Shown here piece by piece: positions 56,701-63,180 of a stretch of DNA of 64,000 nucleotides. The stretch lies in assembly GCA_035048495.1 (NCBI GenBank), contig CM068542.1, positions 38,035,109 through 38,099,108 of the forward strand, written 5' to 3'. Below the pieces are notes generated by a model. That model had not been told where the DNA came from, did no database searches, and saw only the letters and a program-made list of their open reading frames with translations. The DNA is from Euptelea pleiosperma (Eukaryota; Streptophyta; Magnoliopsida; Ranunculales; Eupteleaceae). Both the position numbers and the translations under genes were made by a program. Numbering within the stretch: the stretch's first letter is position 1; each line of letters starts with the position of its first letter.

Positions 56701-59283
56701 TTGTTCTAGTGAAGCTCTCACAAATTCCAGATCTTTGGACTCAAAGAATGATAATCAAATGATGGGAGCTTAGAGATCTCTTGATTGGGTTGATTCTTAT
56801 AAGGGGAGAAGGCTCTAATTTATAAGCCAGCCTCCACCCAATAGAAACGAACCAAAAATAGTCGTTTTAAGGGCCAAAGTGCACCTAAACTCGCAGAAAA
56901 GATTTAGTCAAAACGAGATCCGGAAATGGGGGGTCGACAGCATATTTTGGTCGGTCGACCGAACATTTTAGTCGGTCGCCCGCTAAGAACAGAAACAAAA
57001 TTCCGGAACAAAGAGGTTTGGTCGGCCACACCTTTTGACCAGTCGACCGGTCAGAGTCAAAGGACTTCGGTCGACCGCTCAAAATGGTCGGTCGGCCGGC
57101 CCTCTTAGACCTTCTCTGAACAATATTTATTTAAGTATTTGTTCACACAAATGATACCAAACTAGCAAGAAAACATCTAAGATAAATTTTGATCTGCTGC
57201 CAACGCGCGGTGTATCCTTAGATATACGCTAGTAACCGCAACACGAGATTCTTGATAGTTGAACGTTCATTGAGTGAGAACGTACTTTGATCATTCATAT
57301 CTGCATGCTTGATCTTGACTTTGTCTTCAGTTGAGCTTGAACACTTGGGTTGGTTTTCTTCAGCTTTAATTCTTCTTTGATTTATTGTCGAAGTCCACTT
57401 GAGCTTTGACACTTCAGTCTTCAGCGAACTTCTAACTCAGCGATTTATATTACAGAAGAACTGAGTATTCCTGAGATTGACAACCGAGACTTTTCAAGGT
57501 GTGTGGTAACATGTGGGAGGGCTAAGAATAAGATTTTGGGAGAACAAATAGGTGTGGCATACAGGAGCTTTGCAGCATCTGTCATAGGTTTTATATGTTT
57601 GTATCCATTAAAGAAAGGACGGTAAACCACTATTTTGAAAGAATTAGTGGTAAGATCATGTAGTCTACCAAATTTCAAAAAAGATTTTTGGAGAAAGAAC
57701 TATGCAGACTTCTTAGGTTGGCGAGGATGAGTACTAGTCGTTTTTCCCCCTTGGCATTTGTATCACTCTTCCAACCCAATTGTGTTGTGCTCTGTAACAG
57801 CTCAACATAGTAAAGAAAATCCAGTTCCAGTTGGGCCACAGTTTACGCAGAGGCAAGGATGAGTACTAGTCGTTTGCCCCCATTGGAGCCAACAAATTCT
57901 ACCTAACTGGAGGTAGTGAAAATAGGTAGGAGCTCAAACTGATTCATATGGTGTGGCATTTTATGGCTGATTTATTGTGGCTGGAGCAAATCCATGTTAA
58001 CATTTTCAGAAGTGCAAGATACGCTTTTCAAAATTTGTAGATAATTGTCAGATGGTCCACCATAGAATTAATCAGCTCAATTTTTGTCAGGAAAAGGTAA
58101 GCCACAGTATTCGTTGCTGGTTAGCGAATCACATAAGCAATACTCCTACACTAAGATACAGAATTCTTCAACAATTCTGTTGCTTTGTTTTGGTTGAGGC
58201 TAACTAGTGGTTGTTGCCTTTTGGAAGAGATTTCTGAGTTCTTTCAGTTAAATTACTGTATCTCCAATAACAAAAAACCAAAATGCAATATATTTGTAAG
58301 CATAAATCCTATATGAGAAGCAAAAAATGAAGCCCTGAAAGCGCTCCCATACAACTGTCAAATAGCCTAACCCCAAAATCTTGCACAAAATTCAAAACAT
58401 GTAATATAGAAAATTTTTGATGTACCATAATAGATATAACTTGCTTAGGTCAAGAGAAAAAAAAAAGCATTAATTCTAAATTAAACAATTCATGGAGAAC
58501 AAGTACAAATGCAGGAATTTGCAGTTCACAGATGATGATGTGATACAGATCTAACCATTATTTGTATATATGAAAACATAGAAGGCATCGGAGAGGACCA
58601 ACCTCGAGAATAGCAACCACAGCATGCCCACTAGTAGGACTGTACAACATACGAACAACGGGTGCCCCAATGTCAATTGAAGAGATCTTGCTTCCAGTAA
58701 GCGCATCAAATTCTGCATATAGGAAGATTAACGTCATCAGATAGCCAAACCAAATGCACAAAAAAATGTGTGGTCACATGATTCAAGGGTCACAAATAAA
58801 TTTTCAAAATTGAATCAAAACCAAACAAAAGTTCAATGAGTGGAAAAGAATTTTCCAGCATTTTGGTACGTCATAAAGAATTTCCGACTAGGAGCAATAA
58901 AGGCCAGAGTCCTAGAAGAAATTTTGAATTAAGACTTTGAAAATGGATCAAAATGCCTGTGTAGAGATCCTAACTAATTATCCGATGGCTTCATAAATAT
59001 CAAAGTATATGAACAAAAACCAAATTCAATCTAACACTGGAGTTCTGAGTCCGTTACAGAAGCAAGGATCCAAATTATAACCATGATTTCCGAAGTGAAA
59101 CATAGAGAAACAACAAGAACATAGGTGCAGACGAGAAAAGCTTGGCGTACCGACTATGTAGTTCCCGACGGCGGCAGCTATAAGTGCCTGATTGGGATGA
59201 AATGCAGCGGCGTGAGGCTGCAACGGTTTGAGACCACGATCAACGTGCCGGAGATCCAGATGCTGGACCGTGGCCCACTCCAT
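11771..59283 (-). CDS. TWD40-1: TPLATE/TSET complex subunit TWD40-1 (WD40 and alpha-solenoid protein)
   Basis: Twenty-four exons in transcript order: 59283-59151, 58712-58603, 49007-48842, 48742-48642, 48519-48447, 48319-48184, 46430-46270, 37479-37355, 37264-37165, 27863-27767, 24232-24181, 23311-23210, 23113-22967, 22851-22689, 22605-22375, 22259-22087, 19077-18949, 18839-18722, 18540-18345, 18078-17967, 17880-17726, 14197-12760, 12671-12477, 12241-11771. Phase holds throughout: 4,884 nt, 1,627 residues. It begins [14 protein letters not shown]. Beta-propeller sequence fills about residues 1-320 and 430-800, an alpha-solenoid about 830-1050, and a Pro/Gln/Ala-rich linker about 1060-1400. 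A conserved C-terminal region holds a CDLC...CIIC pair near 1590. Length and N-terminus match Arabidopsis TWD40-1 as recalled, not the shorter paralogue TWD40-2. The complex acts at the plasma membrane in clathrin-mediated endocytosis. No frame break was found, so the gene looks functional despite about 42.6 kb of intron. Confidence 0.95.
14720..14850 (-). mobile_element. LINE 3'-end fragment
   Basis: Starts with a T run (a poly-A tail on the - strand), then GACAAGTAAATCTGTATATC and GAAAACCACCCC. The same type of T run followed by GATAAGTAA...GTATAT occurs at 54,211 and 38,598. A short 5'-truncated LINE or SINE tail. Confidence 0.5.
14903..14929 (+). repeat. 27-nt poly-G run followed by GTGA repeats
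   Basis: Twenty-seven consecutive G, then GGTGGGGG and about five GTGA units to 14,957. It lies in intron 21, so the pre-mRNA carries C here. G-quadruplex potential on the + strand is high. Confidence 0.9.
15559..16435 (+). mobile_element. 5'-truncated LINE with 11-bp target repeat, interrupted by a MITE
   Basis: The direct repeat GCACTCATCCA lies at 15,548-15,558 and 16,436-16,446. The right side ends in a poly-A tail of about 14 nt preceded by CTTCAATTATC. Without the nested 600-bp MITE the LINE copy is about 275 bp, a severely truncated 3' end. It carries no usable ORF. Confidence 0.7.
15730..16329. mobile_element. 600-bp TTA-flanked MITE (PIF/Harbinger-like) with AT-only core
   Basis: Flanked by TTA at 15,727-15,729 and 16,330-16,332. 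The termini are GGCTGCGTTTGTTTTTTTAC and, from the right, GGCTGCTTTTGTTTTTTTTT. The core at about 15,805-16,075 is almost pure A/T with many TAATATTA palindromes. The subterminal zones are rich in TGCGCGCATT. The TSD length fits PIF/Harbinger; an hAT origin is less likely. Confidence 0.7.
18840..18948 (-). other. U12-type AT-AC intron 17 of TWD40-1
   Basis: On the - strand the intron begins ATATCCTC and ends TTTTTAC. The reading frame is exact only if AT-AC borders are used, joining GVPS to [10 protein letters not shown], the sequence conserved in the family. A branch-site motif GGCTTAAC lies at 18,857-18,850, with its adenosine about 11 nt from the terminal AC. These are the hallmarks of a minor-spliceosome intron. 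Confidence 0.92.
19450..19601. mobile_element. hAT-type MITE, GAGACGAAAC subfamily, short copy
   Basis: A 152-bp element. The termini are CATGGTTCAAAGTCTC and, from the right, CATGGTTTAAAATATTG. The flanking 8-mers CCCATTGG (19,442-19,449) and CTCATTGG (19,602-19,609) differ at one position. GAGAC and GAAAC words near both ends link it to the copies at 46,885 and 49,082. Confidence 0.65.
20899..21305. mobile_element. hAT-type MITE, CGTTATAACGG subfamily
   Basis: A 407-bp element with a perfect 8-bp target repeat ATTGGAAT at 20,891-20,898 and 21,306-21,313. The ends are CAAGGTTTAGAAATCGG and, from the right, CAAGGTTTAAAAGGG. The interior carries repeated CGTTATAACGG and ATAACGGCC words in both orientations. 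Confidence 0.85.
23634..23943 (+). mobile_element. 310-bp TRIM/SMART-like LTR retrotransposon
   Basis: A complete miniature LTR element in intron 11. The 5-bp target repeat GATTA lies at 23,629-23,633 and 23,944-23,948. The 5' LTR is 23,634-23,750 and the 3' LTR 23,825-23,943. Both start TGTTAGCGGATGGTG and end GGTTGTTTAACA. Directly after the 5' LTR comes TGGTATAAGAGC, a primer-binding site for initiator methionine tRNA with one mismatch to the usual plant form. The purine tract TAAGGGGGCG precedes the 3' LTR. The 74-bp interior cannot encode protein, so it was mobilised in trans. Confidence 0.88.
24540..24967. repeat. Tandem duplication of about 220 bp in intron 10
   Basis: 24,540-24,759 and 24,770-24,967 are direct, roughly 85-90% similar copies, sharing AAAGAACATGCAATCAAAT, AATGAGCTGTAGATACR, TTTGATCTAGTACATAAAT and GATGTATTTCATCTTA. 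No coding potential. Confidence 0.8.
25430..27234 (+). mobile_element. 5'-truncated L1-type LINE with degraded reverse transcriptase
   Basis: Lies in intron 10, antisense to TWD40-1. The ORF at 25,255-26,439 enters an RT domain with the motifs [11 protein letters not shown] and FADDT. A stop at 26,439 breaks it. A zf-RVT domain follows with a frame shift between 26,610 and 26,970 ([26 protein letters not shown]). A 17-nt poly-A tail ends at 27,234. The element lacks endonuclease and ORF1. The true 5' junction near 25,430 is uncertain because the upstream 250 bp may be another fragment. Confidence 0.8.
28741..29660 (-). mobile_element. LINE 3' remnant (zf-RVT region)
   Basis: On the - strand, frames at 29,390-29,145 and 29,176-28,889 encode the C-terminal zinc-binding part of plant L1 ORF2 ([38 protein letters not shown]). 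A T run near 28,741 marks the poly-A end. Frames are broken; RT proper is absent. Confidence 0.7.
31066..31275 (+). repeat. Copia 5' LTR
   Basis: 210 bp, begins TGCTGTCAGAGACC and ends GATTGCAACA. The CT-rich 3' half (TCCTCTCCTCTCTTCC) is typical of copia R-U5. Confidence 0.92.
31421..31625 (+). repeat. 41-bp tandem hairpin repeats in the copia leader
   Basis: CTAGCCGCC-type starts occur at 31,421, 31,462, 31,503, 31,544 and 31,585, an exact 41-bp period. Each early unit contains CTCCAAAAGGYTGGAG, able to fold as a short stem. The period is not a multiple of 3 and the block lies between the primer-binding site and gag, so it is untranslated leader. Confidence 0.85.
31832..32806 (+). pseudogene. 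Copia gag remnant
   Basis: ORF with a UBN2/retrotrans-gag type region ([18 protein letters not shown], then [15 protein letters not shown]). The CCHC zinc knuckle begins [11 protein letters not shown], but its last cysteine is lost through a frame shift near 32,670. Downstream residues are in the wrong frame. This is the capsid/nucleocapsid part of the element. Confidence 0.8.
32803..34124 (+). pseudogene. Copia protease and integrase remnant
   Basis: The aspartic protease signature [12 protein letters not shown] is present in the frame at 32,803-33,201, which ends at a frame break near 33,170. Stops follow near 33,309 and 33,390. The integrase core runs from about 33,426 to 34,109 with [15 protein letters not shown] and [13 protein letters not shown]; the second catalytic aspartate position reads Asn (LRTNN). 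An in-frame stop occurs near 34,124. The product would be inactive. Confidence 0.82.
34673..35095. mobile_element. AACCGG-rich non-autonomous element nested in copia pol
   Basis: A 423-bp insert with the 11-bp direct repeat TACTTCCCTAT at 34,662-34,672 and 35,096-35,106. The short inverted termini are AGGGGTGTCAA and TTGACACCCT. The interior is almost entirely iterations of GGAACCG and its complement. Removing it and one repeat restores a continuous copia pol reading frame across the site, which confirms insertion. The 9-11 bp duplication suggests a Mutator-like mechanism. Confidence 0.85.
35107..36656 (+). pseudogene. Copia reverse transcriptase and RNase H remnant
   Basis: RT motifs: [18 protein letters not shown] at 35,442 and [11 protein letters not shown] near 35,700. 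RNase H motifs: [20 protein letters not shown] and [12 protein letters not shown] at 36,420-36,520. Stops or frame shifts near 35,255, 35,427, 35,984, 36,073 and 36,289 break the frame. The region ends shortly before the purine tract. Confidence 0.85.
36664..36873 (+). repeat. Copia 3' LTR
   Basis: 210 bp, begins TGTTGTCAGGGACC and ends GATTACAACA; followed by the target repeat GTTCC. Confidence 0.92.
40001..40157 (-). pseudogene. Nuclear plastid DNA insert: 16S rRNA gene fragment
   Basis: On the - strand this reads as plastid 16S rRNA around E. coli positions 340-500. Recognisable words are GGCAGCAGTGGGGAATTTT, GGGCGAAAGCCTGACGGAGC, CGCGTGGAGGTAGAAG, GGGTCGTGAACTTCTTT and ATAAGCATCGGCTAACTCTG. 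Compared with remembered plastid sequence it has roughly ten substitutions and small deletions. It is a NUPT, not a functional rRNA gene. Confidence 0.88.
41408..41433 (+). repeat. 26-nt poly-C run
   Basis: Twenty-six consecutive C inside the intron 7 LINE; the TWD40-1 pre-mRNA would carry a G run here. Confidence 0.9.
46885..47204. mobile_element. hAT-type MITE in intron 6
   Basis: A 320-bp element with a perfect 8-bp target repeat TGTACAAC at 46,877-46,884 and 47,205-47,212. The termini are CATGGTTCAAAATCTC and, from the right, TAAGGTTTAAAATATCG. Subterminal CGTTCCATCTCAGCC and CATCTCAGCCGAGATG motifs place it with the GAGACGAAAC subfamily. Confidence 0.85.
47575..47898. mobile_element. 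Mutator-type foldback MITE in intron 6
   Basis: A 324-bp element with a perfect 9-bp target repeat TTAATTTTA at 47,566-47,574 and 47,899-47,907. Long inverted arms start GGGTATTTTAGTAA and continue with TACCCCCTTATACTTT and CCCCCTTGACCTAGTTTAAC. A compact hairpin element with no ORF. Confidence 0.87.
49082..49366. mobile_element. hAT-type MITE in intron 2
   Basis: A 285-bp element with a perfect 8-bp target repeat GTAATAGT at 49,074-49,081 and 49,367-49,374. The termini are CAAGGTTTAAAATTTC and, from the right, CATGGTTTAAAATTTCG. The interior is rich in GAAACATT and TGTCTCGG words. Confidence 0.87.
50090..51180 (-). mobile_element. L1-type LINE remnant with RT fragment
   Basis: The - strand frame at 51,032-50,721 carries [11 protein letters not shown] (the FADD box with Ala changed to Ser) and [20 protein letters not shown]. 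Downstream - strand sequence near 50,480-50,300 matches the LINE region after RT ([12 protein letters not shown]). No intact frame. Ends are not resolved. Confidence 0.65.
52560..52790 (-). pseudogene. PHD-finger gene fragment (NERD-like)
   Basis: The - strand frame reads [18 protein letters not shown], the start of the PHD-like finger of the plant NERD / CCCH-19 family, preceded by an acidic linker. The similarity stops right after FDG, so the remaining cysteines and histidine are missing. It lies alone in intron 2. Probably a captured or relic exon fragment; the match is short and could be coincidental. Confidence 0.4.
53900..54440 (-). mobile_element. LINE zf-RVT remnants, nested
   Basis: The - strand frames contain [19 protein letters not shown] and [18 protein letters not shown], both from the zinc-binding C-terminal region of plant L1 elements. 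A second LINE tail (T run at 54,211 followed by GATAAGTAACTTG) interrupts it. Confidence 0.55.
54547..54606 (+). repeat. Perfect 30-bp tandem duplication
   Basis: Two identical adjacent 30-bp units (54,547-54,576 and 54,577-54,606) beginning TTGTTCCAATCTTCC. A recent slippage or repair duplication. Confidence 0.9.
54880..55900 (-). mobile_element. LINE C-terminal remnant
   Basis: The - strand frame at 55,222-54,890 has [19 protein letters not shown], a zf-RVT motif. The + strand frame at 55,606-55,893 resembles the post-RT region of another LINE in the opposite orientation ([15 protein letters not shown]). Both are degraded. Confidence 0.5.
56017..57230. repeat. Unknown dispersed repeat with GGTCGACC clusters
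   Basis: Opens with a CTAGAGGGGGGTGAATAAG-type word, familiar from many plant repeats, and ends near an AACGCGCGGTGTATCC motif. Bases 56,928-57,108 contain many GTCGGTCGACCG and GGTCGGCC palindromic words, so frames there are GRP-like on both strands. Terminal repeats were not found. LTR-derived origin is a guess. Confidence 0.4.
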
Positions 59284-59560
59284 TGTTTCTCCTCGATTTC
59301 CACTGCTCAGATCTTCCCCTAAATCTGCAAAAATAGAGATTGGTGAACTTATTGTTGGATTAAACCCTAATTCAAATCAAAGATGGAGAGAAAGAGAGAT
59401 CAGATCTGCCATTGTTGTCATCGTCGGAAGAAAAAACTGAAATTTACCTTCCGCTTACTTAGCAGGATAGAAGCTCAGCTGAACCAGCAGACATGATTGT
59501 GAGAAACAGAGATCTGAAGAGAGTGCTACTTCAGAAGAAATGGTGATTTGAGGAAGAAGG
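59284..59560 (-). promoter_or_regulatory. TWD40-1 5' UTR with leader intron, and probable start region
   Basis: On the - strand an acceptor TTTTTGCAG/A ends at 59,325 and a donor GGAAG/GTAAAT lies at 59,447, giving a 123-nt leader intron (59,325-59,447). The second leader exon joins the ATG at 59,283; the first runs upstream from 59,448. Purine/pyrimidine-rich leader (GAGAAGGC, CTTCTCTTC words) continues to about 59,600. No clear TATA box. Confidence 0.6.
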
Positions 59561-60055
59561 CACTCAAGGGAGAAGGCAAGAAGAGAAGAAAAAAAAAGGG
59601 GGAAGTTGAAGGAAATGACAATGTTACAGTATAACTAAGGTGCACAGCCAGCGGTAATAACCTCTTAGATCAAATCCGTTCAATATTTTGATCTCCAAGT
59701 TGTAAGACGCCGCTAAACCAACTGTAAAATGCTGTTTTTTTCCTGGGATTTTTCTTTCGGGTGGGGGAGACATTTACCGTGTATTGCAAGCTACCTTATT
59801 AAGGTAGCTTCCCTCTTCAAGCATAAATCATCACAATCAAAAATCTTTGACAACATAATTAGGTAACAAATACAATGAAATTCTTGATGCACGAGACATT
59901 GACAGGACAAACCAGGACGCTCTACTAATAGACCACAATCTTGATTTTAGAAATAACTGCATCTGTAGCACCATTGGCCATACCCTTCAATGTACAGAAG
60001 TTTCTCCAACGCAATAACAGCTTTACAATGTTTTACATACGAAAAAAGTAAAACA

Positions 60056-60347
60056 GGGTCGGGCTCCAGGGACCGGCCTTTTTTGACCGGCTCCCGGACA
60101 CAAAATGAGCCACGTGGCACACTCTTAGAGGGCCGTATGGATGTTTGGCCAATCCCTATGTGGACCTACAACCAAAAATCAGCCTGATTAGTGATATCTA
60201 GGCGTTGGATTGGACTTATTTCATGGGTTGATCTCAACTGTGCAAATTGAAATCACTAATCAGGTCCACATCCATACGTACCACGTGACTCATTTTGTGT
60301 CCTGTACGGGAGCTGGTAAAAAAGGGCCGGTCCCTGGAGCCCGACCC
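60056..60347. mobile_element. Highly palindromic foldback MITE
   Basis: A 292-bp element whose ends, GGGTCGGGCTCCAGGGACCG and its complement, are identical over at least 20 bp. The arms continue with ACACAAAATGAGYCACGTGG. The loop half carries TCCATACG and CCAAAAATCAGCCTGATTAG type inverted words. A clean target duplication was not found (A-rich flanks). Related inverted blocks occur at 61,380-61,720. Confidence 0.7.
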
Positions 60348-60349
60348 AA

Positions 60350-61050
60350 ACAAACAAAGGTTTTAAATGACCCATGGTCTACCTTAGTATGCAGCACTCA
60401 GCTGAAGTTCCAAGCCTGTGTGTTGGGCTTGGGCTACCTTTAAACTTGAAACAAAATAAGAAGCTTAGGCCTATATTGAATGAGAAATGGGGATTATAGC
60501 GTAACCACGGAACAGCGAAGCTTGCGAACCACATGGAACAGTCTCGTTAGAGTCATCTCCACTTAAGGAAATAATAGATCCCTTACCGGAAACCAAGATC
60601 CCTCTATGAGGTAGGCAGATACTACAGATGAATCCTATGATTCCCAATCGGTCCGAGGTCGCAATGTGCTTTGAGAGTCTATCCAGTGGGTGGTCCGAGA
60701 CCAACTAATTAACAGACCATGAAAGAAACTTCCTAGAGCCTCGGTCATGTCACGAGTAGGCAGACGAGGTTGTCCTTGTAACTCCCACTCGAATGCCCGG
60801 CTACACTTAATGCTTCAACCACATTTATTGAATCTCAACTTAGCACAAGGCCAATCCGTGTGCAATTTTGGGAGGATGTTGTCTCAACTCGAGCCTAACC
60901 CATGTGCACCTCTACTTGCAAATGTATTTGTTCATTACTTAGTTTTATTTCTTGTCCGGTTATTTATGAATGTAACCCGAAGTAACGTTGAACCATGTAA
61001 ATATCAGTGTTTATTGTTGTGATTGATTTTGTTTTATTTTCTCCACAATT
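60350..61050. other. Upstream intergenic DNA, no gene recognised
   Basis: Open frames on both strands at 60,471-61,022 have no identifiable domain. No RNA gene or repeat family could be named. Confidence 0.35.
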
Positions 61051-61071
61051 TCTCTCTCTCTCTCTCTCTCT
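61051..61071 (+). repeat. (TC)n microsatellite
   Basis: Twenty-one nucleotides of uninterrupted TC repeat. Confidence 0.9.
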
Positions 61072-61379
61072 AATTGCCGAGCCATGGATAAACTAATTAA
61101 GAGAGATCCCGCACACGCTGGGTTGTAGGTATAACAACAAATTGGGTACAAGCTAGGCCATAGTAGGACTGGACCTAGCTCGGCAGTTGGCATAGTAAGT
61201 TTAGGTAACAGCGGAGACAGGAATTTGTTCAAGGGTGGGCAAGGCAGCAAGCAATGGTCAACCAACAATGTCAATAACTACTGATGACATCTTTAATTAA
61301 CAGAATTACTCCTATATAAGAAGGGGGTAATTAAAACCTATCAACTTGTATTAGCCAATTTTTTGAGTAAATCTTTGAT

Positions 61380-61720
61380 GATGGACTTCAGTCATCAACA
61401 TTGATGACGGACCACAGTATGAGCCACATGGCACATTCTTAGAGACCACTGACCATATGGATATATGGCCCATCCCTAGGTGGACCTACAGACCAAAAAC
61501 CAGCCTCATTAGTGACTTCTAAGCATTGAATTGGACTCTTGTTAATGGAAATATTTTTAAACGATGGATTCAAACATTATTTGGGGTTATTAGATCCAAA
61601 GGTTAGAAATCACTAATGAGGTTGATTTTTTGGTATGTAGGTCCATCTAAGGATGGGCTAAACACCCGTACAGTCATTGGTCTCTAAGAGTGTTGCAGGT
61701 GGCTCATACTAAGGATGTGC
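61380..61720. repeat. Degraded inverted-repeat element
   Basis: AGTATGAGCCACATGGCAC...TTCTTAGAGACCACTGACC (left) is mirrored by GGTCTCTAAGAGTG...GGTGGCTCATACT (right). The middle holds AATCACTAATGAGG and GCCTCATTAGTGACTTC arms. A foldback element related to 60,056-60,347. Confidence 0.6.
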
Positions 61721-63142
61721 CAAATATTCAAAATTGAGGGTAGGCAACCTAAGAGTGTTGGACGTGGCTCAGCCTCATACTGTAGTCCAGTAGGGATGGG
61801 CCAAAAATTCAAAGTTGAGGATGGTCAACCCCCTGGCTCCGCCACTGGACTTAGGCCCAAGGCTGACCTGGGCATGGGACAAGCTTAAAATCTATAATCA
61901 AAGCCTGACCAAATACAGATTCAGAACTGGGTTTGGTTTGGGTCTAATCCAAAAGTTTCTCAACATTCAGGCCTAGGCCTAGCCCGATAATCATACAGGC
62001 CAAATACAAAGGCTTGGGCCCAACCCACAGGGCAAATTTGGCTAACAAAGGACATATGGTTGGCCAGGGCCAGTATGCAACCATGCTACGCCCACTCATG
62101 GCGAACCAATCCAGTCATTGCTAGCCTAATAGTCGGCATCCTTTGGCTAATATGCCACGTGGACAACAACGAGAAAGAATGAAGTTCATATTGTGCGTGA
62201 TTATAGCTATAATCACAAGAAAATATTTGAAGCGGTGAAGCAGTAGCCAATCACACTGCTTCACAATCCGTTGTTCAAAAGCATCAGCGGATTGTTGCAC
62301 GGTGTGATTGGGCACTGCTTCGCCCGCTTCAAAAATTCTCTATAAACACACTATTTCAAGTAGTTAGTACATCACATCACATTAAGCTTTTAGCATCATC
62401 TCGTTTAGATTGCATTGCCAAAACTGTATCAGCTACTAATTTTCTCCTAGAAAATTTTGTCATCCAAAGATTTTGTTCAAGCACTTGCAAAACCGATCAA
62501 TCAGGCTACAAAAAGAACACGGGGCATACTCTCTCTTTGGGCCCAGTGAACCCATTAATGTTCAGCCCATCCTCGGTGGACCCACGCACCAAAAATCCTC
62601 CTGCTTAGTGACCTCTATCGGATTTGAGCATGTTTTCATTATGGGCTCACGAACAAGTCCTTAGTGAGAAAAAGGTGCAAATCCAATGGTTAGAAATAAA
62701 TAACCAAGCAAGTTAATTCTTGGTGTGTAGGGTTTTGGCTTCAAAACTTGACTTGCTTTTATGCTGGTTTAGGGGGCCCTGTTAGAGATTTTAATCCAAG
62801 CAACTAATTGGGTTGGGCTCAGTCTGATCTTGGTTGGCCCAATGGGTCAAATGCTTGGTGTAGAAGCTGGTCGTCTATCACTACAGGCGGACACGGGTCG
62901 AGTTAGATTAATGGGACTGAGCACGGTCTAGTTTGGGCTTGACTGGGCAGAACCCATAAGGTTGTTTGTAGATCTAAAGCCCAACACATAAATGTACTGG
63001 GCATTTCACGATAGGAGGCCTTTTCTCCCCAGGTATGTAATTACATAAACTCTTTTCTGCTGGGAAATGAAAAAAAATTGTAGAAGGTTAAATTCGTGCT
63101 CAACACAGCTTAACCTAAATAATTCAGGACTGAAAATTTGAC
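61721..63142. other. Intergenic repeat-derived sequence
   Basis: Rich in GGGCTTGGGCC, AGGCCTAGGC and related words typical of diverged plant repeats, with no coding potential. A mini foldback of about 125 bp lies at 62,216-62,340 (TTGAAGCGGTGAAGCAG...CTGCTTCGCCCGCTTCAA). Confidence 0.4.
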
Positions 63143-63180
63143 CTATGTATATATACATATATCTATATATGTATATGTAC

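Larger units (their letters stand above)
49008..58602 (-). other. TWD40-1 intron 2 (9.6 kb)
   Basis: The largest intron. It contains one hAT MITE, at least three LINE remnants, a PHD-finger gene fragment, a block of unknown repeat with GGTCGACC motifs, and a direct repeat of about 30 bp (GGATGAGTACTAGTCGTTT at 57,725 and 57,858). Sequence between these is AT-rich with no recognisable gene. Confidence 0.85.

Noticed and set aside
11771..59283. Assignment to TWD40-2 rather than TWD40-1
   Set aside because: The MEWATV start and 1,627-residue length fit TWD40-1 as I recall it. The paralogue is shorter and has a different N-terminus.
60747..61022. 91-residue open frame as a small gene
   Set aside because: No domain, no splice or promoter signals, and a Cys/Leu-rich composition expected by chance.
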